DNA from: Candidatus Poribacteria bacterium | GTDB lineage: Bacteria; Poribacteria; WGA-4E; WGA-3G | Assembly: GCA_028824125.1 (NCBI GenBank) | Contig: JAPPES010000127.1 | Coordinates: 24,070 to 88,069, forward strand | Direction of reading: 5' to 3' | DNA length: 64,000 nucleotides | In this document: positions 44,090 through 53,413 of the stretch, piece by piece | How the letters are laid out: the number at the start of each line of letters is the position of its first letter | Position numbering within the stretch: the stretch's first letter is position 1 | The notes under the pieces: model-generated | Told to the model about the DNA's origin: nothing | What the model saw: the letters and a program-made list of their open reading frames with translations, nothing else | The model's database searches: none | Program-made: the position numbers and the translations under genes

Positions 44090-44435
44090 TCATCCCGGTC
44101 TGTTTTTTAACATTGACTTTTTGAACGCTTCCTCAAGCTGAACTCCTGTTTGATTTGCCAAACAGCAGGACAAACAGAATGTTCGCCATTTCTTCAGCCA
44201 GGTCCAAATCTGTCTCATTCTCTTTAAAACTCTGTTCCCCATATTGGCGCGCCATAATCCTTGCTAACTCGCCCACCTCTTCCATAAGAATAGCAGTATT
44301 GGTCAATTCAGAAAAATAACGCACACCGAACGTGTTAACCCATTCGTCTACAATTTTTTGGCAGTTTTCAAGTGTATAGTCCATTAAGTTGTCCATTTCA
44401 TTCATAGCATCTGTTGGTATTTTAGCCGCATTCAC
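44090..44435 (-). CDS. MazG-like nucleotide pyrophosphohydrolase, frameshifted and metal-site changed
   Basis: The frame from 44435 reads TLENCQKIVDEWVNTFGVRY, the EEVGE metal motif in ILMEEVGELARIMARQYGE and DLAEEMANILFVL; then it ends early at 44133. In the +1 frame the sequence goes on as CLANQTGVQLEEAFKKSMLK and stops at 44090, precisely the tail expected for this family (~112 residues). A one-base insertion or two-base deletion thus splits it. In addition the ExxD of the second metal motif is ExxN (EEMAN), which would impair Mg binding. Both changes suggest a decaying gene. Active relatives hydrolyse NTPs to NMP and pyrophosphate. Confidence 0.75.
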
Positions 44436-44857
44436 AACAGAAGTAAACTATTTTTGGTTCTAAAACGTTTAGTTAACGTGAGTTTCTCGTCCTGGTTTTT
44501 CAATTTCTATTCAAGCCAACCTACAGCAACGGGTGTGTGAATATTTTGTTACATAGGTGTCAATTTAACATAAAAAAACTCATTGTTCTCTGTAGGTGCG
44601 AACTCCGATTCCCAACGATCTGTCGCGATTCGGAAATCGCTCCTACGGATATGTGGTTAATGTTGAAAACTTTACACACCCTACAGAACTAAATTTGAGT
44701 CCTTATTTTGAAATCCCGTTTTTTAGATAACACTTTTAAATGTATGACGTTACATTGAAGATTATTCGTAATCCTAACGCATCGAAACTTTATTTATGAA
44801 CTCTTCAGTTGATTTACGTTAGGTGAGAATGCTTAAAACGTTCGCAAGAGAGGAACT
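44436..44857. other. Intergenic region with dispersed-repeat fragments
   Basis: No gene was found. It contains a single CATAGGTGTCAATTTAACAT end (44550-44569), also seen at 50370 and in inverted form at 50532 and 56172. It also has a palindromic unit of TGTAGG(T)GCGA type near 44593-44652 that ends TCGCTCCTACGG. It is AT-rich near the start of the radical SAM gene. Confidence 0.5.
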
Positions 44858-46486
44858 ATGAAAAAGTTACGTGTCGGAATTATTGATCTTGCTGCCAAAA
44901 GTCAGACAAAATCATGGTGGAACCGTGTTGTTTACCCTAATTATGCAAGTATTATGCCACAAGCTATCGGCGTGTGGTGTGAAGAACAAGGTCATCATGT
45001 CACACTCGTGTGTTACACTGGGCTTGAGAATCTGGTTGAGGAGTTACCCAACGATGTTGATGTTGTCTTTATCGGTTCGTTTACACATACAGCACAACTG
45101 GCATACGCATTAAGCAATATGTTCCAAGAAAAGGGTGCTGTTACGGTGCTCGGTGGACCACATGCTCGATGCTTTCCGCAGGACGCACAACAGTATTTTA
45201 ACTACGTTTTAGGATTCACTGACAAGGAGATAATCTGCGATGTGTTGAATGATTGCACACCGCACCGCCCAATTGGTGTACACCTTTCTGCCAAACAGCA
45301 ACCTGCAGCACTTCCGGGTGTAAGGGAACGCTGGAAATTCATTGAACCGACACTTAATAAAGCACTCTTTATTAAATGTGTCCCGATGCTTAACAGTTTG
45401 GGGTGTCCCTATACTTGTAATTTTTGTATTGACTCAGTTGTCCCGTATCAACCGTTGCCATTTGATGTAATCAAGGAAGACCTACAATTTCTCTTAAGTA
45501 AGTTTAAACGACCTCATGTGAGTTGGCATGACCCGAACTTTGGTATCCGATTCAACGATGTCATGTCCGCCATTGAGGAAGCGGTGCCTCCAGATAGGAT
45601 CAGTTTCATTGCCGAAAGTAGTCTGTCGGTCCTAACGGAACCCCATCTGAAACGGCTACAAAAAAATGGCTTCAAGGCAATCCTACCCGGCATTGAATCG
45701 TGGTATGACATGGGTAATAAGTCAAAATCTGGAAAGAACACAGGTATCCACAAAGTTCGCCAGGTCTCTGAACATGTCAACACGGTTCTCAGATATATTC
45801 CTTTTGTTCAAACGAATTTCGTGTTTGGTCTTGATTTTGAAGAGGGACCTGAACCGTTTGAACTCACGAAAAAGTTTGTAGATCTTACTCCTGGTGTGTA
45901 TCCATCCTATCTGCTCCTCACAGCCTACGGAGAAGCAGCACCTTTGAATCTCGAATACCAACGTAATAATCGTGTTTTATCTGTTCCTTTTCATTTTCTG
46001 AACAACCAACATGCTACAAACGTGGTGCCGAATCAATATTCATGGTTGGAGCTTTACGACAATTATATTGATCTGTCAAAGTATTCTTTGTCATGGCGTG
46101 TTGCCCGCCGCCGTTTTCAAGCTAACAAAGTTGCTACTGTCCGTTGGATGAATCTGTTGCGGGCAATGTCAGCAGGTCCTGAAGTAATTAATCACCATAT
46201 AGAGATCCGTAATCTACTTAAGACTGATAAACAGTTCCGTAGTTATTATGAGCAAGAAACCACGGAACTACCGTTGTTTTATACTGACTGGATCCGCAAG
46301 GACTTGGGGACCTTATGGGAATGGTTGCCTGATGGTGCGATGCATCACGACCCTCTGGCATATCTAAAGTCAACACTTGAAAAACCAACTGTGTCAGACT
46401 CAATACCGATCAATACAACGGCGGGCAAAAAGCAGGTTGAGAATCCAGAAGGGACAGAAGCAGTTTCAACAATAGGTTCTGATTAA
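44858..46486 (+). CDS. B12-binding-domain radical SAM protein
   Basis: A 542-residue protein. The N-terminal ~160 residues form a Rossmann-like cobalamin-binding domain (VVFIGSFTHTAQLAYALSNM, VTVLGGPHARCFPQDAQ). A radical SAM core follows, with the 4Fe-4S motif CPYTCNFC (CxxxCxxC) in MLNSLGCPYTCNFCIDSVVP, then the SAM-binding region with PRISFIAE-like strands. The His of the B12 DxHxxG motif is not seen, so cobalamin may bind base-on or not at all. It lacks neighbours that reveal its pathway. Related enzymes methylate unactivated carbons or remodel lipids and natural products; no substrate is called. Confidence 0.85.
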   Translation: MKKLRVGIIDLAAKSQTKSWWNRVVYPNYASIMPQAIGVWCEEQGHHVTLVCYTGLENLVEELPNDVDVVFIGSFTHTAQLAYALSNMFQEKGAVTVLGGPHARCFPQDAQQYFNYVLGFTDKEIICDVLNDCTPHRPIGVHLSAKQQPAALPGVRERWKFIEPTLNKALFIKCVPMLNSLGCPYTCNFCIDSVVPYQPLPFDVIKEDLQFLLSKFKRPHVSWHDPNFGIRFNDVMSAIEEAVPPDRISFIAESSLSVLTEPHLKRLQKNGFKAILPGIESWYDMGNKSKSGKNTGIHKVRQVSEHVNTVLRYIPFVQTNFVFGLDFEEGPEPFELTKKFVDLTPGVYPSYLLLTAYGEAAPLNLEYQRNNRVLSVPFHFLNNQHATNVVPNQYSWLELYDNYIDLSKYSLSWRVARRRFQANKVATVRWMNLLRAMSAGPEVINHHIEIRNLLKTDKQFRSYYEQETTELPLFYTDWIRKDLGTLWEWLPDGAMHHDPLAYLKSTLEKPTVSDSIPINTTAGKKQVENPEGTEAVSTIGSD

Positions 46487-46674
46487 GCATACGAGAGTTT
46501 TACCTAACAGGACTTACGCAGTTTTATAAGATGGTGTATACTATTCTATTTATTGTCAATTTTTGTTAGCAAGTTTCACTAACATCGGATTGTAAACTTA
46601 TGGCAGAATAGGATTTCCATCGCAACATGAGATAGATTTTATGCCTGTATTTAAAAACCATCACCGAGATAACG

Positions 46675-47517
46675 ATGATTGAAATGAGGTTATCGGGACG
46701 CTATATCCAGAAACCTCACGTTTCTGTTTTCGCTGTCTGTTTCCTTTTGCTTACAGGACCAGCATTGGGACAGACAGAATTTCCGTTTGAAACTGCGCGT
46801 CCGCTTTATGTAGGTGCCCGCGCCTTAGCGATGGGGAACGCTTTTACCGCTGTCGCTGACGATGCGACCGCGGGTTTTTGGAACCCTGCTGGACTAATTC
46901 AGTGGCAAGGTGTTAAGCTTTTCGGCGTTACCAAATTTCATGTTCAACACTATTATCGGTTCGACCCGAAAGGCATCGGTTATAGTTGGCGCGGCTACAG
47001 TCTTTATTGGGGAAACAAGATCGCTCTTGACGTGGGAAGTGGTGTTCCTGACTTTAATTACTACAGTTTTGCACGCCAACTCGGTGCGTATCTTGCTGCA
47101 GGATTAAGCCTCAAATTCAAACGGCGGCACCCTTCCGATTACTACCAATTCTTCGGTTACCATACATCTTACGACATCGGTTTGCTTTTCAAACCGCGTC
47201 CGGAACTCAAATTCGGGTGTTTGTTGCAAAACCTTGATGGACGCGGTATTCAGTGGATAACGCTCGGCACCGCTTACCGTCATGCATCCTATCAATTCTC
47301 CGCAGACATTGCACTCTCTACCGAGGATGCCGCGCCAGAGTTTTATTTCGGTGTTGAATGGGCCCCGACACCTTTTTTTTCTATACGAGCTGGCAGTTCA
47401 AACGGTGCGTTAACAGGCGGTATTGGTCTGCGGATCATTAATGTCTATATTAATTATGCCCGAATTTATGAAGAACGGTTTGCATCGGATTTTATCTCTG
47501 CCGAATTGTGGTTTTAA
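46675..47517 (+). CDS. PorV/UPF0164-like outer-membrane beta-barrel protein
   Basis: A 280-residue exported protein with signal peptide (VFAVCFLLLTGPALGQ) and the signature PLYVGARALAMGNAFTAVAD followed by DDATAGFWNPAGL. This is shared by PorV/PorQ and FadL-related barrels. The rest is a string of short amphipathic strands ending in an aromatic residue (SDFISAELWF). The family is associated with type IX secretion and lipid or hydrophobe transport in other phyla, but no Por/Spr gene is nearby. It likely lies in the outer membrane, which would suit a diderm cell. Two in-frame ATGs lie close together; the first is used. Confidence 0.82.
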   Translation: MIEMRLSGRYIQKPHVSVFAVCFLLLTGPALGQTEFPFETARPLYVGARALAMGNAFTAVADDATAGFWNPAGLIQWQGVKLFGVTKFHVQHYYRFDPKGIGYSWRGYSLYWGNKIALDVGSGVPDFNYYSFARQLGAYLAAGLSLKFKRRHPSDYYQFFGYHTSYDIGLLFKPRPELKFGCLLQNLDGRGIQWITLGTAYRHASYQFSADIALSTEDAAPEFYFGVEWAPTPFFSIRAGSSNGALTGGIGLRIINVYINYARIYEERFASDFISAELWF

Positions 47518-47565
47518 AGGCAAACGTACTACAGGAGAAACCCCTCTGATGTTCACTAAACCTGC

Positions 47566-48981
47566 TTACTCAATCACTTTCTCCCAATCTAACTTCTCAG
47601 AATCCCATTCAAATTGCTGCAATGGGCCGAATTTAAGGTTGACCGTTAAGCTTTTTGGTGTAGGTGAGCTATCAAACAAATTAAAATCTCGGATAACGAC
47701 GTAGGTGTGTTGACCGTCGGTAATGGTTTCGCACGCCTCAATAAAATCGTCCAGATTTCTAATCTGCTTTCCATTTATATTAAGGATAACCACTTTTGAG
47801 TTTCCATTTCGTTCTTGTACACCGACCCGCGAAAAACTACTGCCAGCTGCAGCATGAGGCAGATAAACACCGTCCGCTTCAAGGTAAAGTAACCGACGCA
47901 ACTGCGGTGTTATGTCATGAAACACAGCTCCACCAAACCGAACAAATCTTTGAACTTTCTTTTTTTCTAAATTTTCCACAGGCACCTGAAGACTAAGATT
48001 TTCACCATTACGGTAGATGTCCAAGGTTACCTCCTTGCCGACATTTTGATTTAGAATAGCGTCAAAGGTGTATAAATCATCGCGGATGAGTTTATCGTTG
48101 ATGCGATAGATAATATCAGATGCTCGAAGAGTGGTTTCACCTGTTGTCCTCGGCACCATGGATTCAATCTGAATAACCTTAGGTGTCCCAGCTTTGGAAG
48201 GACCGATCTCTGTGCGTAGGGCCTCGGGAAAATTGAAGTGTTTTATCGCTTCTCCAATAGAGATGAGTTCCAGATCAACACCGATTTCGCCACGTTGAAT
48301 AGGCGTCTCGTTTTGAATTAATTTCAACGCATCAATGAGATAATCAATAGGCAGTTCAAAACTGGAAGTATCTGTGCCACGCGCATGGATAGCGATAACC
48401 TCCCCAGCAGTGTTCCACACAGGACTGCCGCTTGACCCACCTGTTCTGTCAAACGTGGTATGGATGTAGCTTGAATGTCTATTACCTTTATTGACATTAA
48501 GGTTCGCAATCGTTCCAAATTTGATGGAATATTCCTCTTTCTCGTTGTTGCCAATCAGCAGCAGTTCATCACCGAGAGAAAGTTTACCCCATTCACCCAG
48601 TTCAACGGCTTGCAGTTCAAAGTCAACTTCCGCAGGATCAATCTTGTAAAATCCAAAGTCGTGTGTCGGGTCGTAGTAAAGAATATGTGCTTCGGTGAAA
48701 CTGCCATCGTGAAAGTTGATTTTAACATAGGCAGGGCTGCTACCTGTAACATGCCGGTTTGTAGCGATTATTCCTCGTTCAGCATCAACAACGAAACCGG
48801 TCGCGAAACTTGTGCCTTTTGATTCTGTTTCAAAGACGACCTCAGAGGCAGTTTCGACATTTACTACCATTGGTTTAAAACTGGCAATCTGTTCTGTCCA
48901 GTTGTGTGCTGCATTAACGTTTGCTGTAATAAATGTGAAAAGCAGTAAAAGGATGGATGTTTTTTGAAGTATATGTTTCAT
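47566..48981 (-). CDS. Periplasmic HtrA/DegP-like serine protease
   Basis: A 471-residue S1C-type protease with an N-terminal signal peptide (LLLLFTFITANVNA). The trypsin-like catalytic triad is His in IIATNRHVTGS, Asp in YYDPTHDFGFYK and Ser in TGGSSGSPVWNTAGEV. Two C-terminal PDZ-like domains follow (RASDIIYRINDKLIRDDLYT and NSKVVILNINGKQIRNLDDF), ending without a membrane anchor. Structure and size agree with envelope quality-control proteases. It is convergent with the PorV-like gene (49 bases between stops), which may be a coincidence. Confidence 0.88.
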   Translation of the reverse strand: MKHILQKTSILLLLFTFITANVNAAHNWTEQIASFKPMVVNVETASEVVFETESKGTSFATGFVVDAERGIIATNRHVTGSSPAYVKINFHDGSFTEAHILYYDPTHDFGFYKIDPAEVDFELQAVELGEWGKLSLGDELLLIGNNEKEEYSIKFGTIANLNVNKGNRHSSYIHTTFDRTGGSSGSPVWNTAGEVIAIHARGTDTSSFELPIDYLIDALKLIQNETPIQRGEIGVDLELISIGEAIKHFNFPEALRTEIGPSKAGTPKVIQIESMVPRTTGETTLRASDIIYRINDKLIRDDLYTFDAILNQNVGKEVTLDIYRNGENLSLQVPVENLEKKKVQRFVRFGGAVFHDITPQLRRLLYLEADGVYLPHAAAGSSFSRVGVQERNGNSKVVILNINGKQIRNLDDFIEACETITDGQHTYVVIRDFNLFDSSPTPKSLTVNLKFGPLQQFEWDSEKLDWEKVIE

Positions 48982-49249
48982 GATGCTCCTTGTTGTTTAG
49001 AAACGAAGTAAATTTATTCAGAATTCTAACATTTAGGGCAAGAAATGTCAACTTTTTTGGTGTCTTAATTTAAGTGTCCAAATTCAGCACACCAATGGTC
49101 ACAATTTGAACACGAGAACCTTATATCACAACCATGTAGCGTGTTAGTGCTGATTCGCAATTGGCACGGAATTTGCTACAGTAAAAATAAAACGATCCAT
49201 AAGAAATCGACAAAAGGTCCAATCTCTTCCACAAACAAGGAGTTTACTC

Positions 49250-50296
49250 ATGCGTAGGCTTATTGTAAGTTTTTTCTGCTTCATGCTACTCTTTTTTACT
49301 AATTTTGTGAGTGCCAAAATTGTTTTTAAATCAATACGCGGAGATGTCAAAGGTATCTTCGTTATGGACGATGATGGCAGCAATGTCAAGCTACTGACCG
49401 ATGAACTGAAACCTTGTGCTGCAAGCTGGGCACCAAACGGTAAGCAGATTGTGTTTGAAAGATGGATAAACCCAGTGGATTCAAAAAGCCAGCATCTTTT
49501 CCTGATGAATGCGGATGGCACAAATATCCGACAACTCACAGAACCACATGATGGGAGTGATAAACATCCTTCATTTTCACCAGATGGGAAGTCAATCCTA
49601 TTCACAAGGTTTGAGATAACAAACAACTCAAGACCTGTTTTGTCAAAATCCCTTTGGGAAATAGGCAATCACAGCATCTGTGTGATGGATATTGAGACTG
49701 GAAAAATTAAAAAAATCGCGAATCTTGGTGCAAACAACCCTGTTTGGTCACCAAACGGTAGACAAATTGTGTTTTCAAACCGTGCTGTCGTGGGGAAGAG
49801 TGGAAGCAACATCTGGATGATGGACGCTGATGGGAATAATCCACGCGAACTTTTTCCGCTTCCATCAAACGGGCAATCGAATATTAACCGAGTATATCCC
49901 AGATGGTCACCAAATGGAAGACAGATACTGTATTTGCAGCTTGAAAATAAGTTTGCGAAAATAAAAGGGGTGGGACATTTCGTTCCGCACGCGTATCGCT
50001 ATTTCATTTACGATCTTAACAAAAAGCAGGTTCATCAATTGGAGATACCGAAGAATTGGAGACCTGCAGGTATTGATTGGATGGATAACGGCAAATCGGT
50101 GATTTTCAGCGCAGTCAAAATAAAATTGGGTAAACCGTTTGGTCGCACACAACACCGCTATAATATCTATAAATATCATATAGCAACTGGTAAGCTCACG
50201 CGCTTGACGAAGCATTCGGGGCAAGATTATTCGCTAAATTGGATTAGTGATCATGCAAGTAAAATGTCTTTTAGTAGTTCCCAACACAATGAATGA
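49250..50296 (+). CDS. TolB-like beta-propeller protein (PD40 repeats)
   Basis: A 348-residue exported protein (signal peptide LIVSFFCFMLLFFTNFVSAK). Repeats of the WD40-like PD40 type follow: ASWAPNGKQIVFERW, SFSPDGKSILFTRFE, PVWSPNGRQIVFSNRA, PRWSPNGRQILYLQLE, and a final YSLNWISDHASK. These six-bladed propellers occur in TolB and in many secreted proteins. The absence of a TolB N-terminal domain and of tolA/pal neighbours means it is not TolB itself. The ribosome site AAGGAGT is clear. Confidence 0.85.
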   Translation: MRRLIVSFFCFMLLFFTNFVSAKIVFKSIRGDVKGIFVMDDDGSNVKLLTDELKPCAASWAPNGKQIVFERWINPVDSKSQHLFLMNADGTNIRQLTEPHDGSDKHPSFSPDGKSILFTRFEITNNSRPVLSKSLWEIGNHSICVMDIETGKIKKIANLGANNPVWSPNGRQIVFSNRAVVGKSGSNIWMMDADGNNPRELFPLPSNGQSNINRVYPRWSPNGRQILYLQLENKFAKIKGVGHFVPHAYRYFIYDLNKKQVHQLEIPKNWRPAGIDWMDNGKSVIFSAVKIKLGKPFGRTQHRYNIYKYHIATGKLTRLTKHSGQDYSLNWISDHASKMSFSSSQHNE

Positions 50297-50311
50297 TGGA
50301 AGATAAGGTTG

Positions 50312-50340
50312 TATAATAGATTTTAGAATTACTTTGACAT
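50312..50340. repeat. Left end of the TATAGT MITE-like family (copy 3, truncated)
   Basis: TATAATAGATTTTAGAATTA followed by CTTTGACAT matches the left end of the element at 10513 nearly base for base, and the next 10 bases (TGTTATCGGT) also agree. No matching right end is found within the intergenic region, so the element is truncated or was overwritten by the next repeat. Confidence 0.6.
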
Positions 50341-50370
50341 TGTTATCGGTCCAGCTGGGAACAGCACTAT

Positions 50371-50549
50371 AGGCGTCAATTTAAGAAGACAAGCGTTCGT
50401 AGTCGCGAATTCATTGCCAAACGCGCGTTTGGAATTTGGCACTTCGGACATGCTGTAGGAGCGAGCTTTGCTCGCGACCGTTCGTCCGATGTCGCGAGCA
50501 AAGCTCGCTCCTACAAGAAGAAAATCGGGCGCTAAATTGACACCTATGG
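50371..50549. repeat. Nested palindromic element with TAGGTGTCAATTTA-type ends
   Basis: The left end TAGGCGTCAATTTAA and right end AAATTGACACCTA are inverted copies of each other. Inside, TGTAGGAGCGAGCTTTGCTC and its complement form a long near-perfect hairpin with a short loop. The element is flanked by an 18-20 base direct repeat (CCAGCTGGGAACAGCAC before, CCGGCTGGGAACAGCAC after). It lies in the gene-free region 50297-50650 together with a second hairpin of AACTGTTAGTTTGTG arms near 50580-50638. Confidence 0.55.
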
Positions 50550-50650
50550 TCCGGCTGGGAACAGCACCTACCGTATATTCTGTAGCGCAAACTGTTAGTT
50601 TGTGTCTCATTATGCACAAACTAACAGTTTGTGCTACATTCGGGAGCAGT

Positions 50651-51478
50651 TTAAGATTTGTTCATCTCTAATTCCGCCATAGACCTGAGATTCAGCAACG
50701 GTGTCATCACACCGCCAGAAGCAGGCAGAACAACTCCTGTATCGTAAAGCCGCATCGCAGCAACAGTCGCATGTGCAACATCTTCAGGCGTGCCGGGACG
50801 TACCATAAAGATATACCCCTTTTCTGCTGCCTCTTCGTAATCAGGAATACGGACACGTGACAGGTCGGTATCTATAACACCTGCAGCGATGCCATTCACC
50901 TTAATACCGTGCATTGCTAACCTTCCAGCGTAAGCACGCATGCTCATCTCTAATCCTGCTTTTGAAATACAATAGGCGGTACGATTGTCAGATGCCATCA
51001 TGTCCGAAATGGAAAGGGTGTAGATAATGCATCCGCGAATCTCGTTCTCCACCATGTAATTTGCAACGCGCTGCGTGAGGAAATGGGGCGCTTTGAGATT
51101 TGTGTTCAGCAGTAGGTCAAACTGTTCTGGTGTCTCTTCAAGAATGTCTGCAATACGGGTAATACCAGCATTGTTAATAAGGATATTTACCTTTCCGAAT
51201 GCATCATGTGCTGTTTCGAGCAGTTTCGCATGAGCGTTTAAGTCGCTGATGTCTGCTTGGATAATAACCGCTTTTCTACCGAGTGACTCAACTTCGCGCT
51301 GCACTGCTTCGGCTGCATCACGATTCTGATTATAATTGATGAGCACATCGGCGCCTTGGCGTGCCAATTCAATAGCGATTGCGCGTCCAATGCCGCGACT
51401 GGAACCTGTTACGATTGCAGCGCTATCTTCAAATGAAACATCTGTCGCAAAAAAACCGAGGTCTGTGTATGTTGGCAT
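50651..51478 (-). CDS. Short-chain dehydrogenase/reductase
   Basis: About 275 residues from the ATG at 51478, which follows AAAGGAAC at good spacing; the 51496 start is less likely. Classical SDR: cofactor motif AAIVTGSSRGIGRAIAIEL, NNAG in ILINNAGITRIADI, and the Ser-Tyr-Lys catalytic set in IIYTLSISDMMASDNRTAYC-ISKA (YCISK is YxxxK). The Arg in SSRG and the NYNQNR stretch favour NADPH. It is similar to 3-ketoacyl-ACP reductase (FabG), but so are many sugar and alcohol dehydrogenases. Last gene of the DppD-DppF-MNT/HEPN operon. Confidence 0.85.
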   Translation of the reverse strand: MPTYTDLGFFATDVSFEDSAAIVTGSSRGIGRAIAIELARQGADVLINYNQNRDAAEAVQREVESLGRKAVIIQADISDLNAHAKLLETAHDAFGKVNILINNAGITRIADILEETPEQFDLLLNTNLKAPHFLTQRVANYMVENEIRGCIIYTLSISDMMASDNRTAYCISKAGLEMSMRAYAGRLAMHGIKVNGIAAGVIDTDLSRVRIPDYEEAAEKGYIFMVRPGTPEDVAHATVAAMRLYDTGVVLPASGGVMTPLLNLRSMAELEMNKS

Positions 51479-51492
51479 ATTGTTTGTTCCTT

Positions 51493-52461
51493 TCAAGCAT
51501 CCTCTTGATGTTGCACAAGAGAATCGGTAAACATATTGAGGTCATCAGAAAAACTTTTAAAAAGTTTTTCGATGTTTTTTGCATGCTCCTCTGTTCTTTC
51601 ATAAATGAGTTCATCTGCATAGATGTTATTCACTTTATGGCGAAATTCTAAGAGAGCTTCTAAAAGTAGAAACGTTTCCTGCGAAATCACAGGTGGTCTT
51701 TCGGGACGACGTTCTGTCATCTGTTCAAGTAGGTTTTTATGCCATCTACTTCCTCTCGGTAAATGTCCATCAACTTCGTTGGCAATTCGCTCAAAAATCC
51801 GTTCAATTCCACTATAAATATCGGCAAGTTTATTGGCAATTGACTCCTCTATGTATTGTCTCGCCGCAACAGGAAGTACTTCAATATCTTCCAATGCCTT
51901 TGCGGTTGCTCCAACAGTCGTTTCAATTTTTGCAGATTCGTCGCTGATACGCTGAGTGAGTTTTTTTCTATTCATTTCGTAAATTTCTTCTGCTACGATA
52001 GGAAAAACGTGGCGGTTTAGATGCCGATAAAGTGTTTTCCATAATGTAGGTTGTTCCCCCTTTTTTATAGGAATTGCTTGCTGCTGGATTCTTTCTTGGA
52101 AAAGCCCTTTCGTTATATCAAAATTGATCAGGTCTATTTTGAACCCCGTATCAATATCCCAGACTTTGCGATTTGCCCTTGTGTGTACTTTGTCTGTGAG
52201 TCCCCACACTGCAATATCAATATCTGATGACTTTGTGAAATTGATCGGTTCCGCAAGGGATCCGAAAACAGCAACCCGTGTTGCCCCGAATTCGTCATAG
52301 AGTAGTGTGGCAATCTCATAAACGACATGCCACGCACGTTCCAGCAACGCCTCATCAACTTTTCGGCTTTTCCAACGGCGTTCAAGCTGCTGCCTACAAG
52401 ATGCAAGTTCTTCTGGTGACATCTCTTTAGCTGTTCGCTGTGTGCTTGTCGCATGTTGCAT
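51493..52461 (-). CDS. Fused nucleotidyltransferase-HEPN protein, copy 2
   Basis: About 322 residues from the ATG at 52461, one base after the stop of copy 1, which provides the GAGGAGG ribosome site; the track start at 52554 lies inside copy 1. N-terminal MNT-type nucleotidyltransferase: [20 protein letters not shown] (GSx10DxD), with IDLINF as the later acidic strand. The C-terminal half matches the HepT-like HEPN domain: [20 protein letters not shown] and the motif RHKVNNIY, where the RNase His of RX4HXY is Asn. It is 3' to copy 1 and shares long identical DNA stretches with it, so it arose by tandem duplication. Role as an AMPylation-linked toxin-antitoxin is inference. Confidence 0.85.
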   Translation of the reverse strand: MQHATSTQRTAKEMSPEELASCRQQLERRWKSRKVDEALLERAWHVVYEIATLLYDEFGATRVAVFGSLAEPINFTKSSDIDIAVWGLTDKVHTRANRKVWDIDTGFKIDLINFDITKGLFQERIQQQAIPIKKGEQPTLWKTLYRHLNRHVFPIVAEEIYEMNRKKLTQRISDESAKIETTVGATAKALEDIEVLPVAARQYIEESIANKLADIYSGIERIFERIANEVDGHLPRGSRWHKNLLEQMTERRPERPPVISQETFLLLEALLEFRHKVNNIYADELIYERTEEHAKNIEKLFKSFSDDLNMFTDSLVQHQEDA

Positions 52462-52462
52462 T

Positions 52463-53413
52463 TCAAACGTCCTCCTCATGCTGCGCAAGAGAAGCAGTGA
52501 AGATATTGAAATCCTGTGAAACTGCTGCAAACAATTCATGGATTGTCTCTGCATGCACTAATGTGTTATCATACTTCAATTCCCGCCCGTAGATGTTGGT
52601 TACTTTGTGGCGAAACGCTAAAAGTTCCCCTAATTGGAGAAATGTATTTTCAGAAATAACAGATGGTCTCTCAGGGCGCTGTTTTGTCATCTGTTCAAGT
52701 AGGTTTTTATGCCACCTACTCCCTCTCGGTAAATGTCCATCCACTTCGTTGGCAATCCGCTCAAAAATCCGTTCAATCCCACTATAAATATCGGCAAGGT
52801 CTGTCGCAATCGTATTTTCGATGAATTCTCTTGCTTGCTCAGGTAGAACATCAATTTTTTCTAATCCTCTCTGTATTCTTGCAAGTGTATCCTCTATCTT
52901 TACAAGTTCATCGTTGATACGTTGTGTGAGTTTTTTTCTATTCATTTCGTATATTTCTTCTTCTACGGTAGGGAAAACTTGACGGTGTAAATGCTCGTAA
53001 AATGTCTTCCATAATGTAGGTTGCTCCCCTTTTTTGATAGGAATCGCTTGCTGCTGGATTCTTTCTTGAAAAAGTTCCTTTGTCATGTCAAAATTGATCA
53101 GGTCTATTTTGAACCATATATCAATGTCCTGAACTTTCCAGTATGCATCTGAATGTTGCTTATCAGAGAGTCCCCACACTGCAATATCAATATCTGATGA
53201 CTTTGTGAAATTGATCGGTTCCGCAAGGGATCCGAAAACAGCAACCCGTGTTGCCCCGAATTCGTCATAGAGTAGTGTCGCGATCTCATAAACGACATGC
53301 CATGCACGTTCCAGCAACGCCTCATCAACTTTTCGGCTTTTCCAACGGCGTTCAAGACGCTTCCTGCAGGATGCAAGTTCTTCTGGTGAAATCTGATTTG
53401 ATTTTGGCATCAC
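52463..53413 (-). CDS. Fused nucleotidyltransferase-HEPN protein, copy 1
   Basis: A 316-residue protein with the same arrangement as copy 2. Helical N-terminus ([20 protein letters not shown]), MNT active site [20 protein letters not shown], linker rich in charged residues, and a C-terminal HEPN-like domain with [20 protein letters not shown] and [13 protein letters not shown]. In separate-gene MNT/HepT toxin-antitoxin systems the MNT AMPylates the HEPN toxin at its RX4HXY tyrosine; here both domains are one chain, and the His is replaced by Asn in both copies. ATG overlaps the stop of the DppF gene, so it is translated in that operon. The middle (residues ~185-225) differs most between copies. 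Confidence 0.85.
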   Translation of the reverse strand: MMPKSNQISPEELASCRKRLERRWKSRKVDEALLERAWHVVYEIATLLYDEFGATRVAVFGSLAEPINFTKSSDIDIAVWGLSDKQHSDAYWKVQDIDIWFKIDLINFDMTKELFQERIQQQAIPIKKGEQPTLWKTFYEHLHRQVFPTVEEEIYEMNRKKLTQRINDELVKIEDTLARIQRGLEKIDVLPEQAREFIENTIATDLADIYSGIERIFERIANEVDGHLPRGSRWHKNLLEQMTKQRPERPSVISENTFLQLGELLAFRHKVTNIYGRELKYDNTLVHAETIHELFAAVSQDFNIFTASLAQHEEDV

